From positions 2,542,001-2,606,000 of the forward strand of contig NZ_QYUN01000002.1 in NCBI RefSeq assembly GCF_003590875.1: 64,000 bases of DNA, written 5' to 3'. Position 1 is the stretch's first letter; each line of letters begins with the position of its first letter. The stretch comes from Noviherbaspirillum cavernae. Its GTDB lineage: Bacteria > Pseudomonadota > Gammaproteobacteria > Burkholderiales > Burkholderiaceae_D. Below are positions 18,002 through 28,165 of the stretch, in pieces. The notes beneath the pieces were generated by a model. It saw nothing but the letters and a program-made list of their open reading frames with translations, did no database searches and was not told the DNA's origin. Made by a program: the position numbers and the translations under genes.

Positions 18002-18387
18002 GAGTTGGCTACCAGAAAATGCAGATCGGCCCGGCAATCGTTGGCGGCGGTCGCAGTCATTCTGGCACTGATGACCGGCGTTGGCGCATGGGGCATCGGG
18101 TCCGGACTTTGATCAAGATCAGAGTGCTCCCAAACTGCTGTCCGCGCGGAATGCCTAGCTGCATGGATGATGCGGAAAACCGACAGCGACAAGCAGAACG
18201 CCGGCGGATTTGACAATCAGCAAAGATGGCATGGCGAAATTCCCTATCGTGGTAATTCCGCTGCATCCCGCCGCCACTGCCGCACGGGATGGACCGAAGC
18301 CGGCATGCGCAACGCAACGAGCGCCCGGCCAGACCGGGTGCATCACGCATTCGGCTCCAGTTGCCCTCTGCATTCGAGTTGATTGTC
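18002..18387. other. intergenic region before the NHL lipoprotein
   Basis: About 385 bp with no supported gene. It holds the divergent promoters of the zinc-motif protein and the NHL lipoprotein. Short frames here are not convincing. Confidence 0.4.
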
Positions 18388-20595
18388 ATGCTTTCCTCCC
18401 TGCACTCATTTTTCGCGAACCGCATGCCGCGGTGCTTTCTTGCATGCCTGTTCTGCGCCACGCTCGCGTCCTGCGGCGGAGGCGGAGGCAGCGGCGATAG
18501 CACTGCCGGCCTGCAGAACACGTCGACAGCAACCCAGCCATCGTCGACCGGCACACCGCAGCAGCAGGACGATGGCGTCCCGCAGAATACGGCAGGCATC
18601 AGCCTGATCGCGGGCAGCATCGGCGGGCCGGGCGCGCTCGATGCGACCGGCACGGCGGCACGATTCCATGATCCGTACGGCATTGCCGCCGATGCGGCGG
18701 GGAACCTGTACATCGCCGATACGGCAAATCACATCATCCGCAAGGTGACGCCAGCGGGCGCGGTGAGCACGCTGGCCGGCACGGCGGGCGTGTTCGGCAG
18801 CGCGGACGGCAACGGTGCCGCTGCGCGTTTCTCCAGTCCGCGCGGCATCGTGGTGGACGGCGCGGGCAACGTCTATGTCGCCGACCGCCTGAACCATGCG
18901 ATTCGCCGGATCACACCGTCCGGCGCGGTCGCCACCATCGCCGGCGCTGCCGGCAGCAGCGGCAGTGCGGATGGCGCAGGTAGCACGGCGCGCTTCAACG
19001 GGCCTTCCGGCATCGCCATCGATGCGCTCGGCAACCTGTACGTTGCCGACACCGACAATGTCGCGATCCGCAAGATCACGCCGTCCGGCGATGTCACCAC
19101 GCTGGCCGGCATGGCAACCGAAAGCGGCAGCGTGGATGGCGCAGGCAGCACGGCGCGCTTCAACGGACCGAGCAGCATCGCGATCGATGCGACCGGCAAC
19201 CTGTTCGTGACGGATACCTACCACTTTCCCACGTCTCATTCGGCGCTCGACAACTCCACCATCCGCAAGATCACGCCCACCGGCATCGTCACGACGCTGG
19301 CCGGGTCGAGCGGATCGCTGGGCAGCACGGATGGCAGCGGCACGCTGGCGCTGTTCTACTATCCATCCGGCATCACCGTCGATGCGGCAGGCAACCTGTT
19401 CGTCAGCGACACCTGGAACCACACCATTCGCAGAATCACGCCTGCCGGTGCGGTGAGCACATTCGCCGGCACGGCGGGTATATCCGGCAGCGACGACGGC
19501 ACGGGAGCGGCGGCCCGCTTCTTTTATCCGTCGGGCGTGACGTCCGACTCTGCGGGCAATCTGTACGTGGTCGATTCATCCAACGCCACCTTGCGCAAGG
19601 TCACGCCGGGCGCTGCCGTCACCACCCTGGCCGGGATGGCGTCGCAAAGCGGCAGCGCCGACGGCATCGGCGCGGATGCGCGCTTCAGCGGCCCGTATGG
19701 CATCGCGGCCGACGCGGCGGGCAACCTGTACATCGCCGACGCCTTCAGCGCAACCATCCGCAAGATCGCGGCAGGCGGCGTCGTCACAACCCTGGCCGGT
19801 TCCGCCGGCAGCTATGGCACCGCCGATGGTGCGGGAGCGCTTGCACGATTCGGCGCACCGCACGGCATCGCCTCGGATGGGGCGGGCAATCTGTTCATCA
19901 CGGACACGGCGTCCCACACGATCAGGAAGATCGACACGGCGGGCCGCGTCAGCACCTTCGCCGGGACCGCTGGCGTGTCGGGTCGTGCGGACGGACAAGG
20001 TGTTGCGGCATCCTTCAGTTCGCCGAACGGCATCGCGCTGGATGCGGGCGGCAATCTCTACGTGGCCGATACCGACAACCACCTCGTCCGCAAGATCACG
20101 GCGGCCGGATCGGTGACAACGCTCGCCGGGAGCGCCGGGACTGCGGGCAGCGCCGACGGCATCGGCACTGCCGCACTCTTCAGTTCGCCGCAAGGCATCG
20201 CCGTCGACGGCGCGGGCAATGTGTATGTGGCGGACACCAACAACCATGCGATCCGCAAAATCGCGCCGAACGGAGTGGTCACGACCCTGGCCGGCATCGG
20301 CGGAAGCGCGGGCTTTGCCGATGGTGCGGGCGCAGCGGCGCGCTTCGATTACCCGCAGAGCATCGCGCTCGACGCCGCCGGCAATCTGTTCGTCGCCGAT
20401 ACGGTCAACGAAGCGGTGCGCAAGGTGACGTCCGCAGGCGCGGTCACCACGGTTGCCGGCATCGGCGGGCGGCGCGGCATCGTGCTGGGTGCGCTGCCCG
20501 GCGGATTGTCGCGGCCCTTCGGGATTGCATTCGTGCGCGACGGCATGTTTGCAGTGACTAGCGGGACTGGCGTGCTGCGGTTGGACGTGCAGTAA
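18388..20595 (+). CDS. NHL-repeat lipoprotein (11 blades)
   Basis: A 735-residue surface or periplasmic lipoprotein. The signal sequence ends in L-A-S-C (Cys29), followed by a Gly run. The rest is about eleven ~56-residue NHL repeats, each with N-L-Y-V-A-D-T-x-N-x-x-I-R-K-I-T-P and a following A-G-x-x-G-S-A-D-G-x-G segment. NHL repeats form beta-propellers. Eleven blades exceed one propeller (usually six), so two domains or an open stack are likely. One blade has a ~10-residue insertion (YHFPTSHSALDN). It may bind protein or polysaccharide; there is no catalytic motif. Confidence 0.85.
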   Translation: MLSSLHSFFANRMPRCFLACLFCATLASCGGGGGSGDSTAGLQNTSTATQPSSTGTPQQQDDGVPQNTAGISLIAGSIGGPGALDATGTAARFHDPYGIAADAAGNLYIADTANHIIRKVTPAGAVSTLAGTAGVFGSADGNGAAARFSSPRGIVVDGAGNVYVADRLNHAIRRITPSGAVATIAGAAGSSGSADGAGSTARFNGPSGIAIDALGNLYVADTDNVAIRKITPSGDVTTLAGMATESGSVDGAGSTARFNGPSSIAIDATGNLFVTDTYHFPTSHSALDNSTIRKITPTGIVTTLAGSSGSLGSTDGSGTLALFYYPSGITVDAAGNLFVSDTWNHTIRRITPAGAVSTFAGTAGISGSDDGTGAAARFFYPSGVTSDSAGNLYVVDSSNATLRKVTPGAAVTTLAGMASQSGSADGIGADARFSGPYGIAADAAGNLYIADAFSATIRKIAAGGVVTTLAGSAGSYGTADGAGALARFGAPHGIASDGAGNLFITDTASHTIRKIDTAGRVSTFAGTAGVSGRADGQGVAASFSSPNGIALDAGGNLYVADTDNHLVRKITAAGSVTTLAGSAGTAGSADGIGTAALFSSPQGIAVDGAGNVYVADTNNHAIRKIAPNGVVTTLAGIGGSAGFADGAGAAARFDYPQSIALDAAGNLFVADTVNEAVRKVTSAGAVTTVAGIGGRRGIVLGALPGGLSRPFGIAFVRDGMFAVTSGTGVLRLDVQ

Positions 20596-20616
20596 CCCGC
20601 ATCGCCGGCTTGCGAG

Positions 20617-20642
20617 CACCCGCGCATCCCGTTGCGCGGGTG
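20617..20642 (+). terminator. GC-rich hairpin after the NHL gene
   Basis: A 9-bp stem CACCCGCGC / GCGCGGGTG with an 8-nt loop, 22 bp past the stop. No U-tract follows, so it is a probable but weak terminator. Confidence 0.5.
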
Positions 20643-20774
20643 CAGACCGGAACCTCATGAGTTCCCCGCTTCACTTGCGTTCGGGATGACATGCGTCGGC
20701 CTTGTCGGACAACCGCCGTGTCGCCTGGCACACTTGTCTCGCCCCTCATTCCTGACCATGCGGTGCATGGCAAA

Positions 20775-20801
20775 AAATTAGTTCCCTCTTGGAACTAATT
20801 T
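20775..20801. other. perfect 11-bp AT-rich palindrome
   Basis: AAATTAGTTCC-CTCTT-GGAACTAATTT lies about 117 bp upstream of the nuclease gene. The A and T tails on both sides would suit a two-way terminator, but no gene ends close by. An operator is the alternative. The rest of 20643-20917 has nothing recognisable. Confidence 0.5.
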
Positions 20802-20917
20802 CCTCAGAGCAAGTCAAAGCTGCGCTCGGCTAGAGCGTGCAGCGCATCAAACGCCGCAGCCCTTCCCCGCAACACCCTTCTTCCACGCATGGCGCAATGC
20901 CATCACAAGAACAATCC

Positions 20918-21733
20918 ATGAAGACCATCGCTCTGCTTTTCCTCGGACTGCTTGTCAGTTCGTCATCCCTCGTGCAAGCGCGCGAGTGCCCGCAACATTA
21001 CGCCAACGGCAGCACACCGGAAATCGTCAGTCCGAAACTGGCATCGAAGACGACATCGCTGTGCTTCGAAGCGTTTGCGGTGATGCATTCCGGCATCTCC
21101 CGCACGCCCTTGTGGTCGGCGGAATTTCTCGACGCCGACCGCATCAGCGATGCCAAATCGATCAAGCGCCGCGACGCGTTCGAAGCGGAGGAACGGATCC
21201 GGCCGTCGGAGCGGGCGGAACTGCGCGACTATGCGCGCTCCGGCTTCGATCGCGGCCACATGAGCCCGGCCGGCGACATGCCGACCTCCAGCGCAAAGGA
21301 AGAGAGTTTTTCGCTCGCGAACATCGTTCCGCAGAATCCGGACAACAACCAGAACCTGTGGGCGAGCATCGAGGAGAGGACGAGAAGCCTTGCGCGCGAC
21401 CGCGGCAAGCTGTACGTGATCACGGGACCGATTTTCGAAGGCGCGTCCGTGCAGCGCCTCAATGGCCGCGTGCTGGTCCCGACCCATGTATTCAAGGCGG
21501 TGTACGATCCGGTGCGCAAGGAAGCCGCCGCCTGGGTCGCGGAAAACGAGCCGGGACCGGCATACGAAGTCGTGACGATTGCGGAACTGGAGAAGCGGAT
21601 TCAGATCAATCTGTTTCCCGGCATGCCGGACGGAATCAAACGCGCGCGCATGAAGCTGCCCGAACCGAAGCAGCCGAGGAAGCGGCGATCCGAACAACCG
21701 ATGCCTACATGGCTGGACAGGATATTGCAATGA
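20918..21733 (+). CDS. exported DNA/RNA non-specific endonuclease (NUC1 family)
   Basis: A 271-residue secreted or periplasmic nuclease. The signal peptide ends near residue 21. The beta-beta-alpha-metal core has the D-R-G-H motif (FDRGHMSPAGD) with the catalytic His, and the metal-binding Asn lies in NIVPQNPDNNQNLW. This matches bacterial relatives of Serratia nuclease. A basic C-terminal tail is present. The start was chosen at the ATG that gives the signal peptide. It overlaps the next gene by ATGA. A nutrient or DNA-scavenging role is possible. Confidence 0.9.
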   Translation: MKTIALLFLGLLVSSSSLVQARECPQHYANGSTPEIVSPKLASKTTSLCFEAFAVMHSGISRTPLWSAEFLDADRISDAKSIKRRDAFEAEERIRPSERAELRDYARSGFDRGHMSPAGDMPTSSAKEESFSLANIVPQNPDNNQNLWASIEERTRSLARDRGKLYVITGPIFEGASVQRLNGRVLVPTHVFKAVYDPVRKEAAAWVAENEPGPAYEVVTIAELEKRIQINLFPGMPDGIKRARMKLPEPKQPRKRRSEQPMPTWLDRILQ

Positions 21734-21993
21734 CAACCATCACACCATTTCAGAACGAATCGGATGCGATCGAGATCGGCGGGCTGACGATCGAGAACCG
21801 GCTCGACCGCGTCGAACTCTACGGCGCGCTGCAGATCACGAAGGACAAGGCGGGCCTGGAGCACGCGCAGGAACTCAAGCAGTTGATCGACGCGGCGCTT
21901 GCATCGCTGCGCGCGCTCGACGCGCAGAACGCACTGCCGCAGCAAATCGCGCTCGCGCCGGTCGAGACCGTGCGCAACCCTTTCGCCGATTGA
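21730..21993 (+). CDS. hypothetical 87-aa protein coupled to the nuclease
   Basis: Starts in an ATGA overlap with the nuclease stop, so it is translationally coupled. The product is small, acidic and soluble: a beta-rich N-terminal part (AIEIGGLTIENRLDRVELYG) and a helix (ELKQLIDAALASLRAL). It has no signal peptide. The position suggests an immunity or inhibitor role for cytoplasmic nuclease, which is inference only. No family is recognised. Confidence 0.7.
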   Translation: MTTITPFQNESDAIEIGGLTIENRLDRVELYGALQITKDKAGLEHAQELKQLIDAALASLRALDAQNALPQQIALAPVETVRNPFAD

Positions 21994-22084
21994 ACAGGAC
22001 GCCCCCGCGCTCTGTGACGCGGGCGCATTTGAATTACACTCGTCGCTTGTTTTAGCCCCGCAATCCACGCAACACATCCGGTCC

Positions 22085-23089
22085 ATGAAATCCCTCCTCA
22101 CCACACTGACTCTCGCCCTCTCCTGCGTCGCCGGCACATTCGCCGCGCCGCTCGCGGCGGCCCAGGACTATCCGGCCAAGCCGATCCGCTTCATCGTGCC
22201 CTATCCGCCGGGCGGTCCGCTCGACGCCGTGGCGCGCATCCTCGCCGACAAGATGAAGGACGGCCTCGGCCAGCCGATCATCGTCGAGAACAAGCCCGGT
22301 GCGGGCGGCAACATCGGTGCCGATGCAGCGGCGAGATCCGCGCCCGACGGCTACACGATCGTGATGGGTGCCGTCGCGACGCACGCGATCAACCCCACGC
22401 TGTTCCCCAAACTGCCCTACGACCCCGTGAAGGATTTCGCGCCGGTATCGCTGGTTGCCAGCGTGCCGAACGTGCTGGTGCTCAATGCCGACACTGCCGC
22501 CAAACTCGGCGTGAAATCGCTCAAGGACCTCATCGTCTACGCCAGGGCGAACCCCGGAAAATTGAACTACGCCTCGGGCGGCAACGGCAGTGCCGGCCAT
22601 CTCGCCGGCGAATTGTTCAAGATGATGGCAAAGGTCAGCATCGTGCACATTCCCTACAACGGCGCAGCGCCCGCGCAGACCGGTCTCCTGGCCGGACAGA
22701 CCGACCTGATGTTCGACAATCTCGCCTCCGCATCGCAGAACATCCGCGCCGGCAAATTGAAAGCGCTCGCCGTGACGACCACGGCACGCGCCGCTGCGCT
22801 GCCGGAGCTGCCGACCATGGCGCAAGCCGGTGCCGATTACGGATTGGGCGGCTTCGACATCAACACGTGGTTCGGCGTGCTCGCGCCGGCCAAAACGCCT
22901 GCGCCGATCGTTGCGCGCCTGAACGGCGAAATCGGCAAGGCGCTGCGCGCGCCGGACGTGAAGGAAAAGATCGCACGCCTCGGCGCCGAACCATCACCGA
23001 CCACGCCCGAGCAGTTCGCCGCGCTGATCCAGAACGACCTGAAGAAATACGCCGCCGTGGTGAAGGCATCCGGCGCAAAGGTCGATTGA
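22085..23089 (+). CDS. Bug/TctC-family periplasmic solute-binding protein
   Basis: A 334-residue periplasmic binding protein of the tripartite tricarboxylate transporter type. The signal peptide ends AAAQDYP. The family hallmarks are clear: R-F-I-V-P-Y-P-P-G-G-x-x-D-x-x-A-R and an E-N-K-P-G-A-G-G-N-I-G loop. These proteins are greatly expanded in Burkholderiales. No TctA/TctB membrane genes are adjacent, which is normal for the expanded set. The ligand is unknown, likely a carboxylate. Confidence 0.9.
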   Translation: MKSLLTTLTLALSCVAGTFAAPLAAAQDYPAKPIRFIVPYPPGGPLDAVARILADKMKDGLGQPIIVENKPGAGGNIGADAAARSAPDGYTIVMGAVATHAINPTLFPKLPYDPVKDFAPVSLVASVPNVLVLNADTAAKLGVKSLKDLIVYARANPGKLNYASGGNGSAGHLAGELFKMMAKVSIVHIPYNGAAPAQTGLLAGQTDLMFDNLASASQNIRAGKLKALAVTTTARAAALPELPTMAQAGADYGLGGFDINTWFGVLAPAKTPAPIVARLNGEIGKALRAPDVKEKIARLGAEPSPTTPEQFAALIQNDLKKYAAVVKASGAKVD

Positions 23090-23448
23090 TGACGCAGCAA
23101 CCGGCGGCCTGCTGATCTCTCGGCCAGCAGGCCGCTGACTCACCAGTCAGCCGATTCTTCACAGCGGTCCTCATTGAAGTCATTCCAGACGGAACGCGGA
23201 ATCCGAAGCACCGACACTGCGGGCTTCGGCACTCCTCATCGCAACTCACGTCATGCGGGCGTCACATTCGTCGCGCATCGCCATCGCGAGCATCGCTCCT
23301 CTCCGCACCGGAAATCTCCGCAGCGTTGCACGCAAAACGCACTCGCTTCGCGCCTCGCCAACCATTGATCATTGTCAAATCATTGCCGTTTCGACTCGTT
23401 ACCATCAGGCATGTAACGATGCTGACAATCATTTATTGGAGCGCGATC
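23090..23448. other. intergenic region with terminator-like hairpin
   Basis: A 358-bp gap. An 11-bp stem GCGGCCTGCTG / CAGCAGGCCGC (23104-23135) directly follows the Bug gene and probably ends its transcript, though no U-tract follows. The remainder shows no gene. Confidence 0.45.
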
Positions 23449-23703
23449 ATGAGCAGAACAGTTGCTGAACCGCATGTTGCCGAAGAGGGTGTGGCCTTCA
23501 CCGTGGAAGTCGGCTTTACCGATCGCGAATGCCTGGTGTCGAGAAACGCGCTGGCCCATTTGCGGCGCGTGAAAGGCGGCCCCATTGATCCGATGGCCAC
23601 CTACCGCACCTTCGAAGATCAGATTCACGGCGTGGCCCGCCGCCTGGTGGTGGCCGGCGTCAGCGGCTCGCCGCTGGTGCTGGGTGCCGCATACTTCGTC
23701 TGA
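23449..23703 (+). CDS. DUF1488-like small protein
   Basis: An 84-residue soluble protein. The pattern V-A-F-T-V-E-V...C-L-V-S-R-x-A-L, then a mid-protein F-E-D-Q-I-H-x-V-A-R-R-L and final L-V-L-x-A-A-Y-F, resembles DUF1488. A TTGGAG site precedes the ATG. The function of this family is unknown. Confidence 0.55.
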   Translation: MSRTVAEPHVAEEGVAFTVEVGFTDRECLVSRNALAHLRRVKGGPIDPMATYRTFEDQIHGVARRLVVAGVSGSPLVLGAAYFV

Positions 23704-23798
23704 TATCTCTGCACGCCGGCGCCTTGCTGGCGCCGGCCGCCGCATGGCTGAGTCCCACCGCTCGCGGGGCACTCTCCCGACGTCAATGCAGGTTTACC

Positions 23799-24917
23799 TT
23801 ATCGCTTGAACAGCGTGGCGGAAGACACTTCGTCCAGCGTGGCGCAACCGCACAGTGCCATGGCGATTTCAAGTTCGTCGCGCAGCAGGCGCAGCACGTG
23901 CGAGACGCCCATCGCACCGGCATTCGCCAAACCCCAGACGTAAGGCCGACCGATCAGCACCGCTGATGCGCCCAGCGCAATCGCTTTCAACACATCGGTA
24001 CCGCGCCGAATCCCGCCATCCAGCAGAATCGGCAACGCGCCGCCAACAACCTCATGGATGCGAGGAAAAACCGCGGCTGTCGCCGGCATCGTATCCAGCG
24101 TGCGACCACCATGGTTCGACACGATGATGCCGCCAAGTCCCATTTGCGACGCAAGACGGGCATCGTCTTCGTGCATGACGCCTTTCAATAGTATGGGAAG
24201 CCGTGTGACACCTTGCAGCCATTCGATGTCGGACCAGGTCGGCGCAGTGGCCAACAAGGCGTCGAACATGCGGCTTTGATGAGGTGCGAGATAAACAGGG
24301 GGCGCCGGCGGCAGGCCCGCGAGGTTGACAGCGGATATGCCGGGCGGCAGTTTGAATTCTGCACGACGCTCTCTATCGCGCACGCCGCTGCTGGGCGCAT
24401 CGACGGTAACGACAATCGCCTCATAGCCAGCCTGCTCGGCACGCTGGATCAATTCCCGCATGAAGCCGCGGTCATGCTGAAAGTAAAACTGGAACCACAG
24501 CGGCCCGCGTTGCGCTTCGCTCAATACCGCTTGCGCGACATCCTCAAGCGGCATGCTGGCTTGCGTGCTCAACACCAATCCCGCGCCCTGCATGGCTGCG
24601 GCATAGGCAGTCGCGACTTCGCCGTCGGGATGCGCCATGCGCTGGAAAGCCACTGGCGCCAGCAAAATCGGATGCGCAAGCGTGCGCCCCAGCAATTGCG
24701 TTCGCGTGTTGCCGCCGACAAGATTGCGCAACACGCGCGGCGACAGCTGCATCTCGTCCCAGGCGCTGCGATTGGCCCGCAGCGTGATTTCATCCGCCGC
24801 GCCGCCGCTGAAATAGGCCCAGGCATTGTCGTCGAGCACCGACCGTGCGTGCAGTTCATGGTCTGCAAGCGTCACGATCCCGGACGGGATCGGCTGGACG
24901 GCCGGGATATGGTTCAT
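23799..24917 (-). CDS. FMN-dependent alpha-hydroxy-acid oxidase/dehydrogenase
   Basis: A 372-residue flavoprotein of the glycolate oxidase / L-lactate dehydrogenase family. The active-site signature S-N-H269-G-G-R272-T-L-D holds the catalytic His and substrate-binding Arg, with FMN-contact K245 and a phosphate-binding D-G-G-I-R-R-G loop. It lies 24 bp downstream of piuC on the same strand. It is therefore probably part of the TonB-receptor operon, unusual company for this enzyme. The substrate is unknown. Confidence 0.87.
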   Translation of the reverse strand: MNHIPAVQPIPSGIVTLADHELHARSVLDDNAWAYFSGGAADEITLRANRSAWDEMQLSPRVLRNLVGGNTRTQLLGRTLAHPILLAPVAFQRMAHPDGEVATAYAAAMQGAGLVLSTQASMPLEDVAQAVLSEAQRGPLWFQFYFQHDRGFMRELIQRAEQAGYEAIVVTVDAPSSGVRDRERRAEFKLPPGISAVNLAGLPPAPPVYLAPHQSRMFDALLATAPTWSDIEWLQGVTRLPILLKGVMHEDDARLASQMGLGGIIVSNHGGRTLDTMPATAAVFPRIHEVVGGALPILLDGGIRRGTDVLKAIALGASAVLIGRPYVWGLANAGAMGVSHVLRLLRDELEIAMALCGCATLDEVSSATLFKR

Positions 24918-24941
24918 TTGGCGTGGCTCATGAAACGTGGT

Positions 24942-25631
24942 TCATGTGTCTGCCCACATGCGGAGCAGGTTGTGGTAGGTGCCGGTCAATTGCACCACCG
25001 ACGGCTCCTGCTCACCGAGGGCATTTCGCAGCTTCAGCAGTGCCATGTCCATCTCGAACAGCAGCCTGCGTTGCTCGCCTCCGCGCACCATGCTTTCAAC
25101 CCAGAAGAAACTCGCGAGCCGCGCTCCGCGCGTCACCGGTGTCACCTGATGCAGCGTGGTACCGGGATAGAGCATGAGGTCGCCAGCAGGCAGCTTGATG
25201 CGCTGCTCGCCCTGCGGATCCTGGATCACCAGTTCGCCGCCGTCGTATTCATCGGGTTCGGCCAGGAACAAGGTGCAGGAAATATCTGTGCGCACCCATT
25301 GCGATGGATTGCGGGAGTGCAGCACTGCGCCGTCGATATGTGCACCGTAATGGTTGCTTGCCCCGCTGTAGCGGTTGAACAGCGGATTGAATATCTTGCG
25401 CGGCAGCGCCGCAGAGAAGAACAGCGGATCGCGCTGCACGGCGTTGAGCACCAGCGCCTGCAGCCGGCGCGAGGCATCGCTGTCTTGCGCCAACTGCTCG
25501 TTATTCTTGCGGGCGACCGCCTGGCCGCCCGCGCTGCTGCGCCCGTCGACCCACTGCGCCCCGGATTCAAGGAGTGACCGGGCAGTGGCGAGTTCCTCGC
25601 GTGTGAGGACGTTCTTCAGGCGCAGCAGCAT
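24942..25631 (-). CDS. piuC: Fe(II)/2-oxoglutarate dioxygenase PiuC (PKHD type)
   Basis: A 229-residue PKHD-type dioxygenase. The facial triad is H98-x-D100 (AHIDG) and H161 (LHQVTP), with R171 for 2-oxoglutarate. PiuC homologues sit beside catecholate-type siderophore receptors, as here: the receptor stop is 10 bp upstream. A truncated second copy lies at 34618-34821. Expression is expected under iron limitation through the Fur-type site at 28070. The substrate is not known. Confidence 0.92.
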   Translation of the reverse strand: MLLRLKNVLTREELATARSLLESGAQWVDGRSSAGGQAVARKNNEQLAQDSDASRRLQALVLNAVQRDPLFFSAALPRKIFNPLFNRYSGASNHYGAHIDGAVLHSRNPSQWVRTDISCTLFLAEPDEYDGGELVIQDPQGEQRIKLPAGDLMLYPGTTLHQVTPVTRGARLASFFWVESMVRGGEQRRLLFEMDMALLKLRNALGEQEPSVVQLTGTYHNLLRMWADT

Positions 25632-25641
25632 CGGGCCGGTC

Positions 25642-27957
25642 CTAGAACGCCGCCTTGAGCGTCAACTGCACGCGGCGCGGTGACCCTGGCGCATAGAAGC
25701 CGCGGTACAGCGTGTCGGCGTAGAGCTTGTCCGTCAGATTGGAGACGTACAGCTTGGCGGACCATGTTTGGTCGATGGTGTACTCCGCCATCGCGTCGGC
25801 CACAACGAAACTGTCTGCGGTAACTGCGCGGCTTCCCTCGGGATTTTGCTCACCACGGTACGTCAGGCCCGCGCCTAACCGCAGCTTCGGCATGACGAGG
25901 TAGGTAGTCCAGAGACTGCCGCTATTCTTTGGCGTCAGGCCCGGACGGTCGCCCTTGACCTGCGCTCCGCCGCCGTTGGCGGCGAGCACCTGGTTGCTCT
26001 CGTCGATCTTGGCGTCGGGAATCCAGGTGTGGTTGAAGAACACCTCCCACTTCGGCGTAATGCGACCGGCCAGGTTGAATTCCATACCAGCCGCGTGGCG
26101 CTTGCCGGACAGCAGTTGCTGAGTGGATGCCGTGTCGGGGTCGAGGTTGCGCTCGTTATACTTCTCGCTGTAGAAAGCGGCGACTCCCAGCGAGGCGCGG
26201 TTCTCGAACAGGTCCCACTTGCCGCCCACCTCGAAGTTGCGGCTCTTCTCTGGCGGCGTGTTGGCGGCTGTCCGCTGATCATTGCCGAACGTAGGCGTGA
26301 ACTGGTAGGCATCGCCCGAGGTGTTGTATGAGGTGCCGTAAGACACGTAATACGAGGCCCAATTGCTGGGCTGGTAAAGCGCCCCTACGCGCGGCGACCA
26401 CAGGTTATCGCTGCGCTCGTTGCTGGTACCGGTGGGAGTCTGGTAGGAGGCAGTGAATCGGTCGAAGCGCAAGCCACCCAGCAACTTCACGGTGGGCGCG
26501 ATGCTCACCATATCCTGTACATACAAGCCGATGTCGCGTGCATCGAAGGTGTTGAAGGCAGGATTGCCGCGAGTGTCCGCCACTGTGGCGCCGTCGTTCG
26601 GCGTGCCGACTTTCGTGAACGGGAAGGTCAGCCCGGTCGTAAAGGCATTATTGCGCTTTGCATCTTCCTGGTAGAAGTCGACACCTGTCAGCAATTCGTG
26701 CTTGAGACCACCCCAGATGAAATTCCCGGAGTAATCGCTTGTAAGTTGCGTGGTGTCACTGACACCAATGCGCCCCTTCGGTGCTCGGGAAAGCACGGTG
26801 TTGTCGTTGACTTGGTCGAGGCGGACAATCTGCTGACCGGGGCATGCTGCCCGCTGGCTGGCATTTCCCGTGACGCCATTACAGAATCCGACCGCACTAG
26901 CCAACAGGTCGCGCTCATAGCGGCCGTGGCGCAGCTGTGTCTTGAGCTGGCTGTTCTGATCGAATCGGTGCGTGTAGGCTATCGTGCCATAGGTGGCACT
27001 GGTATTCAGATGGTCGCTTGCCAAACCATAGTAATTCTTCGCCGGCACCGTCTCGACGATATGGCCATTGTTGATGACCCAGGGATGGTTGTAGAGCGGA
27101 CGCCCATCGCTTTCCAGGTAGTACAAGCCCACCGAGAACTCATCACGCGTGCCGATGCCCCAGCTGAATGTGGGGGCAACCCCTTGCTTCTTCTGCTCGG
27201 CCCCCCAGTTGTCGGCATCTTGTACCATCGCGTTCAAACGGAAGGCTGCATTCTCGCCCGTGACGACGTTGAAGTCGCCGGTGAGGCGGTTGTCTTGCCC
27301 CGTACCCACGGTGTAGCTGACCTCGTTCTGGTTTGTGAGGAAGGGCTGCTTGCTCACCTGATTGACGACGCCACCTGTGGAACCTTTGCCGAACAACATC
27401 GAGGCAGATCCCTTCAGCACGTCAATTCGGTCGACGTTGAACGTATCACGCTCGTACAGCGTGCCGTCGCGCATGCCGTCAGAGTAGATGTCGCCAGCCT
27501 GCCCGAGCGAAAAACCGCGCAGACGAATATCTTCCTCGCCCGTTTCACCTGCCTGGAAAGTCACGCCGGCCGTGTTGCGCAGCACGTCGCGGAAATCATC
27601 GAGGTTGCGGTCGCTCATCAGGCGCTCGGTTATCACCGTGACCGACTGGGGAACGTCGCGCAGTTCCTGATTGCCCTTGCCGATGGTGGTGGTGGTGGCG
27701 CGGAAGGATTCCTTGCTTTCGTTTTCCCTAGATGCCTTGACCTCAACAGTCGGAAGAACCTGATCGGCTCCGGTACCGCCGCTCTTCGGCTGCGGAGTGG
27801 TTTGCGCCCAGGCGGAAACCGATGCGGCCAGCATCAGCGCGCCGAGCGGCAATGCCGCCTGACGGCGCATTGTCGCGCCGATGCGGGGGGAGTTTTCAAT
27901 AACGTGGGTCGATTCAATCGCTTCTGCGATTGGATGCTTGACAAGTTTCAGCTTCAT
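25642..27957 (-). CDS. TonB-dependent siderophore receptor (Fiu/PiuA-like)
   Basis: A 771-residue outer-membrane receptor. A signal peptide (about 30-52) follows an unusually long N-terminal extension, so the internal ATG at 27870 could be the true start. The TonB box (LPTVEVKA) and plug domain (about 80-230, with the [14 protein letters not shown] and [14 protein letters not shown] motifs) come next, then a 22-strand barrel ending in aromatic Phe771. Pairing with PiuC suggests catecholate ferric-siderophore import. Energy would come from ExbB/ExbD/TonB at 32.7-34.6 kb. Confidence 0.93.
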   Translation of the reverse strand: MKLKLVKHPIAEAIESTHVIENSPRIGATMRRQAALPLGALMLAASVSAWAQTTPQPKSGGTGADQVLPTVEVKASRENESKESFRATTTTIGKGNQELRDVPQSVTVITERLMSDRNLDDFRDVLRNTAGVTFQAGETGEEDIRLRGFSLGQAGDIYSDGMRDGTLYERDTFNVDRIDVLKGSASMLFGKGSTGGVVNQVSKQPFLTNQNEVSYTVGTGQDNRLTGDFNVVTGENAAFRLNAMVQDADNWGAEQKKQGVAPTFSWGIGTRDEFSVGLYYLESDGRPLYNHPWVINNGHIVETVPAKNYYGLASDHLNTSATYGTIAYTHRFDQNSQLKTQLRHGRYERDLLASAVGFCNGVTGNASQRAACPGQQIVRLDQVNDNTVLSRAPKGRIGVSDTTQLTSDYSGNFIWGGLKHELLTGVDFYQEDAKRNNAFTTGLTFPFTKVGTPNDGATVADTRGNPAFNTFDARDIGLYVQDMVSIAPTVKLLGGLRFDRFTASYQTPTGTSNERSDNLWSPRVGALYQPSNWASYYVSYGTSYNTSGDAYQFTPTFGNDQRTAANTPPEKSRNFEVGGKWDLFENRASLGVAAFYSEKYNERNLDPDTASTQQLLSGKRHAAGMEFNLAGRITPKWEVFFNHTWIPDAKIDESNQVLAANGGGAQVKGDRPGLTPKNSGSLWTTYLVMPKLRLGAGLTYRGEQNPEGSRAVTADSFVVADAMAEYTIDQTWSAKLYVSNLTDKLYADTLYRGFYAPGSPRRVQLTLKAAF

Positions 27958-28069
27958 TTTGGCTTCTTATGGTGGGAAATTGACGCTTCAAGCTTGCTAT
28001 CCACGAAACGAGATTGGCTGGCGGCGAAGCCCGGCGGTCAAGCCGGCATTGGGGAGGTAAAAATACGAA

Positions 28070-28084
28070 TGATAATTGTTCTCA
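28070..28084. promoter_or_regulatory. Fur box-like site upstream of the siderophore receptor
   Basis: TGATAATTGTTCTCA matches the 7-1-7 Fur palindrome TGATAATnATTATCA at 12 of 14 arm positions. It lies about 115 bp upstream of the receptor start, between the receptor and the iron-binding protein gene. Confidence 0.75.
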
Positions 28085-28165
28085 ATACGGAAATTATAAT
28101 GCCTTGCGTAAATTTTTGTAAAGTACGCAAGGCCATCCGGGACAGATATTGTGGAAAGGTGTTGG

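Noticed and set aside
24213..25577. A 454-codon plus-strand frame opposite piuC and the FMN enzyme
   Set aside because: Both minus-strand genes have intact active sites; the antisense product has no motif.
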